Both the position numbers and the translations under genes were made by a program. Positions 58,965 to 64,000 of a DNA stretch of 64,000 bases are shown piece by piece (position 1 is the stretch's first letter; each line of letters opens with the position of its first letter). Origin of the DNA: Variovorax sp. SG517. Its GTDB lineage: Bacteria; Pseudomonadota; Gammaproteobacteria; Burkholderiales; Burkholderiaceae_C. The stretch is from the NCBI RefSeq assembly GCF_013376045.1, contig NZ_JABMJG010000004.1:1-64000 (forward strand), read 5' to 3'. The notes under the pieces were generated by a model. That model saw only the letters and a program-made list of their open reading frames with translations, searched no databases and was not told the DNA's origin.

Positions 58965-59964
58965 GCTGGGCGCTCCGGCGCGGCGGCACCTCGAGCAACA
59001 GCGCCTCGACCAGGCCATGCAAGGCCTCGTGCAGTTGTGCGAGAAAGGCTTCGAGCCGGTCGGGCAATGCATTGACGCGCGATACGCAGGCGCTGGCAGG
59101 CTCACCGATGAACGTCACCACCTGCCCCGGCCCCGCCTTGTTGGGCAGAGTCCCGTGGCGCCACCACTCCCAGGCTTGCGCCATCGTCTTAACGGCCCGT
59201 TGGCCCGGAAACACCGGATGCCGCGGCATATCGCCGTTCAACAGGTAGCGCAGCCGCCCGATGTCAGCCTTGTCCTGAGCACACTCGGTACGCAGCGCGC
59301 GCCCGACGGCATCGGCATCGACGGCGTTGTTCGGCACCAGCCACATCAGGTCGAGCAGGTCCTTGAAGCGCGGCCGCACCAGGCACTGGTGAAGCTTCCA
59401 GGCGATCTGCAGGTCGAGCGCGCAAGTGCTCGGCAAGTGGAACGCCTCGCCGAGACACGGCCGGTAGTGCAACGGCACGGGCGGAGGGTCCAACTTCAGG
59501 TTGAAGCTCACGTCCAGCCGGAAGCGATGCAGCGGGGTTTGCGAATCGCCGTCGAGCACGCAGCCGTCGATGTCGGTGCTGACGGTGGGAAAGTCGTCGT
59601 CCATGGCGTAGTCGATCATTCGCCAGAACGCGTTGTCGATGAACGGACGGAAGTGCAGGCCGTCGTCGAGGTGCACCGTGGTCACGGACTGCGCCCATGT
59701 ATTCAGTTGCCGGGCGCTGCGCTCGCGGTCGAAGGGCTCGGTGCACACCCAGTCGATGTCGCGCGACAAGCGCTCGTTGTCCTGCTCCGGCCCGTTCAGG
59801 TATTGGCGCGTGACGAGGCTGCCCTTGAGCATGAAAGGGCCACCCACCCATGCCGCGCGGCGCATGAAACCTTCCAGCAGAACGAGCTCTCGCGCCTGCT
59901 CGACCGTCGCCCCGGTGCGCCGGGCTTCGTTCTCCATGCCGGCCTGCGTCACCGACAGGGTCAT
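58954..59964 (-). CDS. AbiEii/AbiGii-type nucleotidyltransferase
   Basis: 336 residues of the DUF1814/AbiEii nucleotidyltransferase family, the toxin class of type IV toxin-antitoxin and abortive-infection systems. Motif I is MLKGSLVTRQYL (Gly48-Ser49), with the metal-binding Asp-Ile-Asp at 69-71 in RLSRDIDW and a third acidic residue Asp151 in FRLDVSF. The family C-terminal signature is ALDLQIAWKLHQCLVRPRFKDLLDLMWL (Lys, Arg-x-Lys-Asp-Leu). Usual AbiEii has KGGTAL, and here GS replaces GG. Last of four genes joined by 4-bp overlaps. The partner upstream is not an AbiEi-type winged-helix antitoxin. Confidence 0.85.
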   Translation of the reverse strand: MTLSVTQAGMENEARRTGATVEQARELVLLEGFMRRAAWVGGPFMLKGSLVTRQYLNGPEQDNERLSRDIDWVCTEPFDRERSARQLNTWAQSVTTVHLDDGLHFRPFIDNAFWRMIDYAMDDDFPTVSTDIDGCVLDGDSQTPLHRFRLDVSFNLKLDPPPVPLHYRPCLGEAFHLPSTCALDLQIAWKLHQCLVRPRFKDLLDLMWLVPNNAVDADAVGRALRTECAQDKADIGRLRYLLNGDMPRHPVFPGQRAVKTMAQAWEWWRHGTLPNKAGPGQVVTFIGEPASACVSRVNALPDRLEAFLAQLHEALHGLVEALLLEVPPRRSAQLKA

Positions 59965-60563
59965 GCCGAGGCTTCCAGCCATCCCGCGTCCATCGACTCC
60001 CGGCTGTCGAGCAGGCAGATCTCCGTCTCCTGTTTGAGCAGCGGCCAGCCCTGGCGCTCCAGCTGCCCGGCCAGTGCCGCCACGCGGGCCCTGAACCCGT
60101 CCAGCGGTTCGCGGCTGCGCAGGGTGACGAAGCGCACGTCCGTCTCGTCCTTCAGGCTGTTGCGCGAGAGGCGCGCGCCGTGCGTCTCGCACAGGTGCTG
60201 CAACGCGGAGGCGTCGTGCACCCGCAGCTTGCCGTGCCATTCGAAGTACTCGCCGGGCCGGCTCAGGCATTCGTGGCCCTGGATGGGGGCCTCCACCTTC
60301 ACGCGCAGCACGGCCATGCCCGCGCGCGCCAGCCATTGCGCGAGCGCCATCGCCTCGGCCTTCGCCTCGGTCAGGTCGCCGCGCAGCCAGGTGGTGGCCA
60401 TGGGCTGCTGCTTCTGTTCGCCGTGGGCGAGGTCGATCAGCAGCGGCTTGAGCCCCACCTGCTCGCACACCTCGACGAAGGAAGGAATCCGCGCGGCATC
60501 CATCGCACCGCAGGTCAGGTGAAGTTCGAGCCGGCCTTTCAGCAGCGGTGGAATCGTGTTCAT
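59961..60563 (-). CDS. Unknown 200-residue protein paired with the AbiEii-type gene
   Basis: Not recognised. By eye it alternates strands and helices as two tandem ferredoxin-like modules. The first is GRLELHLTCG, SFVEVCEQVG, LKPLLIDL, ATTWLRGD, AMALAQWLARAG, VLRVKVEAPI. The second is FEWHGKLRV, SALQHLCETHGA, VRFVTLRS, FRARVAALAGQLERQGW, LLKQETEICLLD. One HLT triplet (HxT) is present. It has no signal peptide or helix-turn-helix, so it is cytoplasmic. It overlaps both neighbours by 4 bp. It replaces the antitoxin in the position expected for AbiEi, but an antitoxin role is only a possibility. Confidence 0.8.
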   Translation of the reverse strand: MNTIPPLLKGRLELHLTCGAMDAARIPSFVEVCEQVGLKPLLIDLAHGEQKQQPMATTWLRGDLTEAKAEAMALAQWLARAGMAVLRVKVEAPIQGHECLSRPGEYFEWHGKLRVHDASALQHLCETHGARLSRNSLKDETDVRFVTLRSREPLDGFRARVAALAGQLERQGWPLLKQETEICLLDSRESMDAGWLEASA

Positions 60564-61249
60564 GGCGCGGCCACCCGAGCGGGCAGGGGCTTGCCGTCGC
60601 ACAGCGCGGCCGTGTCGCTGACCATGCCGCGCACCGCCTCTTCCATGCCGAGGTTCAGCACCGACATGAATTCGCCGTTGCCGTTGGCCCAGTTGGTGCG
60701 CGTGCCCATGCCGTGGTACTGGCGCACGACGGCCTCGGTGCCGGGCATGCGGTAGGTGGCCTGCAGCACGACGTGCGAGACCAGGTTCAGGCCGGCCGAC
60801 CACGAATGCGCCAGGCGCAGCGCCACGTCGGCCGTCACCTGCCGCGCATTGCCGGACGCGGGTAGCGCGGCCGTCGCGACCCGCAGGCCGTAGCGGCTTG
60901 CCGACTGCAGCGCGCCGCGTGTCCAGGCACTCGCGTCGCCGCCGCCCTGGATGGACTGCACCGCCAAGGGCGTGGCGTGCAACGTGGGCATCATGAGGGT
61001 CAGGTTGCCGACACTGGCCTTGTGAGGGCGCACGTCGTCGATCTTCGGCAGGTACAGGGTGCAGCCGCTCGCCACGCGCAGCGGTGCGACCGGTGTGCTG
61101 TTGGGCCGCTCCGCAGGCTCCGGCGCCGGCTCGTACACCATGGGAAGCGGCTCGGTCTCGGTCAGCGCATGCGACGCGACAGGTGCGGCAAGAAGCACGG
61201 AGAAGGCACCGAGCGCGGCGGCGGCCCTCGATGCGTGGCGTGGCGTCAT
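60560..61249 (-). CDS. Exported protein of unknown function in the AbiEii-type operon
   Basis: 229 residues with signal peptide AAAALGAFSVLLAAPVASHA cut near residue 28. The mature part begins with a Pro/Glu-rich stretch (TEPLPMVYEPAPEPAERPNSTP) and then one globular region: SGCTLYLPKIDDVRPHKASVGNL, then LNLVSHVVLQATYRMPGTEAVVRQYHGMGTRTNWANGNGEFMSVLNLGMEEAV. Two cysteines could form a disulfide. No domain is recognised. It resembles the general style of envelope lipoprotein partners that share a beta-rich fold. 4-bp overlaps with both neighbouring genes. Confidence 0.8.
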   Translation of the reverse strand: MTPRHASRAAAALGAFSVLLAAPVASHALTETEPLPMVYEPAPEPAERPNSTPVAPLRVASGCTLYLPKIDDVRPHKASVGNLTLMMPTLHATPLAVQSIQGGGDASAWTRGALQSASRYGLRVATAALPASGNARQVTADVALRLAHSWSAGLNLVSHVVLQATYRMPGTEAVVRQYHGMGTRTNWANGNGEFMSVLNLGMEEAVRGMVSDTAALCDGKPLPARVAAP

Positions 61250-62088
61250 GGGGCTGCGCTCCTGACCGAATAGAGGGCTCCGTCCTGGTCGCGGAACAGC
61301 ACGCGTCCCGGCCGCTCGTCGAAACTCGGGCCGGCCAGCGTCACCCAGGAGCCGTTGACGTTGAAGCGTGCGGTCTTCACCGCACCGGAACGCACGCCTG
61401 CGACATCGAGCGCCACCGCTTGCAAGGTCTGGGCCATCGACTCGCGCATCACGCCGCGCAGCACCTGCCCGTCGTCGGCGGTGAGGCGGCGTATGACGGC
61501 GGCGCGCGCGACGCCGCCCACCGGCGTCTGGAAGATGACGGCCGCGCGGTACGAAGGCTCGCTCCTGCCGTCCTGCCAGAGCAGGGCCGAGGTGCGCGTG
61601 GTGAATGCGCCCAGCCCGGGCTCCAGCGCGTATTGGAGCAACAGCACCATGTAGGCGGGGCCGTTCTTCGTGGCGGCGATGCGGGCCTCGTGCTCTGCCT
61701 TGACCGGCATGGCGGGAAGCAGCTCCGACGAGCGGATCTTCAGCGGAAACGAACTCGGCTCGGCCAGCTGCGCCTCGAGCGCCCGGCCGGCCTCGGCGCG
61801 GTAGTCGTAGTCGAGCAGCGGGCCGACGATGGCCTGCACCTCGGCGCTCATCTCTTTCTGGCGCGACTGCTGCACCGAAGAGTCGATGAGCGCGCCGATC
61901 AGCCCGCCGCCGGTGGCAGCGCTCACGCCCGGGGGCTGGGCGGAGAACATGAAGCTCTCCTGTGCGACGACCACGCGCAGGTCGACCTCCTGGACCTTGT
62001 TGCGGTCCGCGGCCGCCAGCGGCCTGTGAAATGGCGCGCAGGCGCCGAGCAGCAGCAACGCCGTCAGCGCCAGCCAGAAACGCAGCAT
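61246..62088 (-). CDS. Lipoprotein of unknown function, first gene of the AbiEii-type operon
   Basis: 280 residues. The lipoprotein signal MLRFWLALTALLLLGAC has lipobox LLGA-Cys17, followed by APF, so the mature protein is probably sorted to the outer membrane. The mature part contains DLRVVVAQESFMFSAQPPGVSAATGGGLIGALIDSSVQQSRQKEMSAEVQAIVGPLLDYDYR, a Gly-rich segment, then a beta-rich C-terminal half ending GRVLFRDQDGALYSVRSAAP. No domain is recognised. The start at 62086-62088 places the lipobox correctly. An ATG 14 codons upstream would not. Overlaps the next gene by 4 bp. Confidence 0.82.
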   Translation of the reverse strand: MLRFWLALTALLLLGACAPFHRPLAAADRNKVQEVDLRVVVAQESFMFSAQPPGVSAATGGGLIGALIDSSVQQSRQKEMSAEVQAIVGPLLDYDYRAEAGRALEAQLAEPSSFPLKIRSSELLPAMPVKAEHEARIAATKNGPAYMVLLLQYALEPGLGAFTTRTSALLWQDGRSEPSYRAAVIFQTPVGGVARAAVIRRLTADDGQVLRGVMRESMAQTLQAVALDVAGVRSGAVKTARFNVNGSWVTLAGPSFDERPGRVLFRDQDGALYSVRSAAP

Positions 62089-62187
62089 CCTAGGCTCTCC
62101 CCCCTTGTGAAATGCCATTGGCTCATTCATCCCTCTGTCGATGGGTGCGGCGATTTTGCCGCTGCCGGGAGCGTGGTCCGCCCCGGG

Positions 62188-62553
62188 TTATCGAGGGCCC
62201 ATGGTGCCGGTCGTCTTCAGGCGGCTGTCGAGAATCCAGCCCATAGTGTCCTCGCCCGTTTTCGGGTGGATGAACAGCACCTGAACCCACTCCTTGTATG
62301 GCGTGTAGACGGTGACGCGGTCCTTGGGAATCAGGAAGCGGCCGCTGTCGCAGGCGGCGTCGGGCGCCGTGTACAGGCGGGCCCGGCCGGTGCCGACGAC
62401 GACAGCGCCGTAGCGCGGAACGAAGCCAGGGCTCGCATTCGCAACCGCATGAAGCTCCTCGCACTTGCGGCTGTCGGCGGGTGCCGCCGCCACGGCCTGG
62501 ACCGCCAGCGCGGCAAGGCTCGCCACGCACCAGGATGAAATTGCTCTGGACAT
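62188..62553 (-). CDS. Small exported SH3-like protein
   Basis: 121 residues with signal peptide SSWCVASLAALAVQAVAAA. The mature domain resembles a bacterial SH3: GRARLYTAPDAACDSGRFLIPKDRVTVYTPYKEWVQVLFIHPKTGEDTMGWILDSRLKTTG, with the typical WVQV and GWILDSRL strands and a Cys pair. Such domains bind peptidoglycan peptides or partner proteins. The start is uncertain between 62553 and 62568, since no good ribosome site is visible for either. It is 99 bp upstream of the lipoprotein operon on the same strand and may be co-transcribed. Confidence 0.75.
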   Translation of the reverse strand: MSRAISSWCVASLAALAVQAVAAAPADSRKCEELHAVANASPGFVPRYGAVVVGTGRARLYTAPDAACDSGRFLIPKDRVTVYTPYKEWVQVLFIHPKTGEDTMGWILDSRLKTTGTMGPR

Positions 62554-62617
62554 CGGCGGATTGTCCATCGATTGAAGCGATGGGACGCCCGCCGCGCGGC
62601 TGCGTCAGAATGGCCGC

Positions 62618-63565
62618 GTGCCGCCTACACATTCCTCCACACCGCCTCCCCTCTTCCACGCAAGCCACCTGCACAAGCGCTATGGAGACGCGACGGTCGT
62701 GGACGACCTCTCGTTCGAGATCGCACCCGGCGAATGCCTGGGCGTGATCGGCCCGAACGGCGCGGGCAAGACCACCACCATCCGCATGTGCCTGGGCCTC
62801 ACCGCCCCCGACGGCGGCGAGATCTCCGCGCTCGGGCTGCAGATGCCGCGCGATGCGCTGGCGATCAAGGCGCAGCTCGGCGTGGTGTCGCAGTTCGACA
62901 CGCTCGACCCCGACTTCAGCTGCGCCGAGAACCTCGTGGTGTACGGCCGCTACTTCGGCTTCGGCAAGGCGCAGGTTCGCGCGCGCGTACCGCAGCTTCT
63001 GGAATTCGCGGCGCTGTCGCACAAGGCAGATGCGAAGCCGGGCGAGCTCTCGGGCGGCATGCGGCGGCGGCTGTCGCTGGCGCGCGCATTGGTCAACGAC
63101 CCGAAGCTGCTGCTGCTCGACGAGCCGACCACCGGCCTCGACCCGCAGGCGCGGCACCTGATGTGGGAACGGCTGCAGGTGCTGCTGCAGCAGGGCAAGT
63201 CGATCCTGCTGACCACGCACTTCATGGACGAGGCCGAGCGCCTTTGCTCGCGCCTGCTGGTGCTGGACCACGGCCGCAAGATCGCCGAGGGCCGCCCGCG
63301 CGACCTCATCGCCGAGCACCTGGAGCCCGACGTGGTCGAGGTGTACGGCAACGGCGCGCTGTCGCTGGCCGAGTCGGCCGAGCTGAAGGCGATGGCGGCG
63401 CGCGTGGAGGTCAGCGGCGAGACGGTGTTCTTCTACACGCAGGACGCGCGGCGGCTTCTCGACGCGCTGACCCGCCACGGTGGACTGCGCACCTTCCATC
63501 GGCCCGCGAATCTCGAAGACCTTTTTCTGAAACTCACGGGTCGCCAGATCCGCGAGGACGGCTGA
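62618..63565 (+). CDS. NodI-type ABC transporter ATP-binding protein
   Basis: 315 residues of the DrrA/NodI subfamily. Walker [24 protein letters not shown] is near 50, Q-loop [25 protein letters not shown] near 92, signature [43 protein letters not shown] near 145-185, and H-loop [11 protein letters not shown] near 203. [22 protein letters not shown] is very close to NodI. In rhizobia NodIJ exports Nod factors. In betaproteobacteria the NodI-like pair is widespread and its substrate unknown. The start is a GTG at 62618. The permease follows after 3 bp. Confidence 0.92.
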   Translation: MPPTHSSTPPPLFHASHLHKRYGDATVVDDLSFEIAPGECLGVIGPNGAGKTTTIRMCLGLTAPDGGEISALGLQMPRDALAIKAQLGVVSQFDTLDPDFSCAENLVVYGRYFGFGKAQVRARVPQLLEFAALSHKADAKPGELSGGMRRRLSLARALVNDPKLLLLDEPTTGLDPQARHLMWERLQVLLQQGKSILLTTHFMDEAERLCSRLLVLDHGRKIAEGRPRDLIAEHLEPDVVEVYGNGALSLAESAELKAMAARVEVSGETVFFYTQDARRLLDALTRHGGLRTFHRPANLEDLFLKLTGRQIREDG

Positions 63566-63568
63566 ACA

Positions 63569-64000
63569 ATGAACACGACGACAGCAACAACAAGCGCTCC
63601 CTCTTCGCCCTCACCATGGCGCCCGCCTGAGCTCTCGCTGCGCTGGTGGCCCGTGTTCCTGCGCAACCTGCTGGTGTGGCGCAAGCTCGCCATTCCGAGC
63701 CTGATCGGCAACATCGCCGAGCCGCTGATCTGGCTCGTGGCCTTCGGCTACGGCATGGGCGCGCTGGTCGGGCAGGTGTCGGTCGACGGCACGAAGGTGC
63801 CGTACATCCTGTTCCTGGCCAGCGGCTCGATCTGCATGAGCGCGATGAACGCGGCGAGCTTCGAGGCGCTGTACTCGGCCTTCTCGCGCATGCACGTGCA
63901 GAAGACCTGGGACGGCATCATGAACGCGCCCGTCGGTCTCGACGACATCGTGCTGGCGGAGATGCTGTGGGCGGCATTCAAGTCGATCTTCACGGTGACG
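63569..64000 (+). CDS. NodJ-type ABC-2 permease, N-terminal 144 codons (cut by window edge)
   Basis: Open frame from the ATG at 63569 to the window end without a stop. It encodes a Thr/Ser/Pro-rich start, then LSLRWWPVFLRNLLVWRKL, two membrane segments (IPSLIGNIAEPLIWLVAFGYGMGALV and PYILFLASGSICMSAMNAASFEALYS), then AFSRMHVQKTWDGIMNAPVGLDDIVLAEMLWAAFK. This matches the NodJ/ABC-2 transporter permease opening, including the conserved QKTWDGIM-PV-LDDI segment. It starts 3 bp after the NodI-type gene and forms the exporter with it. Confidence 0.9.
   Translation, partial: MNTTTATTSAPSSPSPWRPPELSLRWWPVFLRNLLVWRKLAIPSLIGNIAEPLIWLVAFGYGMGALVGQVSVDGTKVPYILFLASGSICMSAMNAASFEALYSAFSRMHVQKTWDGIMNAPVGLDDIVLAEMLWAAFKSIFTVT

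Overview
The window looks like the chromosome of a high-GC betaproteobacterium, most likely Comamonadaceae and close to Variovorax. I infer this from overall protein resemblance, the str operon layout, the many LysR regulators and orphan solute-binding receptors, the small MKTS-type exported proteins, and intergenic repeats typical of that family. I see no rRNA, tRNA, CRISPR array, transposase, integrase or prophage genes. Nearly all of it is densely packed chromosomal gene content.

Layout. 1-3586: str operon on the minus strand (rpsL, rpsG, fusA, start of tuf) with a visible sigma-70 type promoter. 3635-7494: minus-strand housekeeping genes (D,D-carboxypeptidase, hydrolase, 2Fe-2S ferredoxin, VanZ-like protein, HemJ). 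7495-7837: a gene-free stretch between hemJ and hemB holding a promoter plus strong terminator on the minus strand, which is either a ~105-nt small RNA or a hemJ attenuator. 7838-15441: hemB, CorA, two paralogous small exported proteins with a LysR regulator that may share one operator type, dienelactone hydrolase, DsbA-like isomerase, SDR, MarC, EVE protein. 15609-23313: a minus-strand LIV-type ABC transporter operon headed by an AraC regulator and containing an acyl-CoA ligase. 23435-31737: esterase, purT, 3-hydroxyacyl-CoA dehydrogenase, enoyl-CoA hydratase, serine hydrolase, coaX, BON-LysM protein, AraC regulator, DUF4242 protein. 31757-36149: rhodanese and a TRAP transporter. 36180-44067: an exported glucan-water-dikinase-like protein divergent from a FecR/DUF6600 Gln-rich protein, a zinc-ribbon protein, glutathione reductase and a DUF3857 transglutaminase-like protein. 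44176-54363: ketopantoate reductase family protein, LysR, a Fbp/Phn-type ABC importer ending in a LOG-like protein, AMP nucleosidase, and two tandem near-identical TctC receptors. 54376-58964: ArsR-type regulator and cytochrome P450 around a perfect dyad, a flavin-nucleotide-binding protein with GST, and a LysR. 58954-62553: a four-gene, 4-bp-overlapping operon (lipoprotein, exported protein, unknown 200-aa protein, AbiEii-type nucleotidyltransferase) preceded by an SH3-like exported protein. 62618-64000: NodI/NodJ-type ABC exporter, cut by the window end.

The best candidates for undescribed biology are the hemJ-hemB leader or small RNA, the AbiEii-type operon with a non-standard partner, the exported dikinase-like protein, and the P450 regulon with its 10-bp operator arms. 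All functional assignments are by eye from protein motifs. No database search was run.
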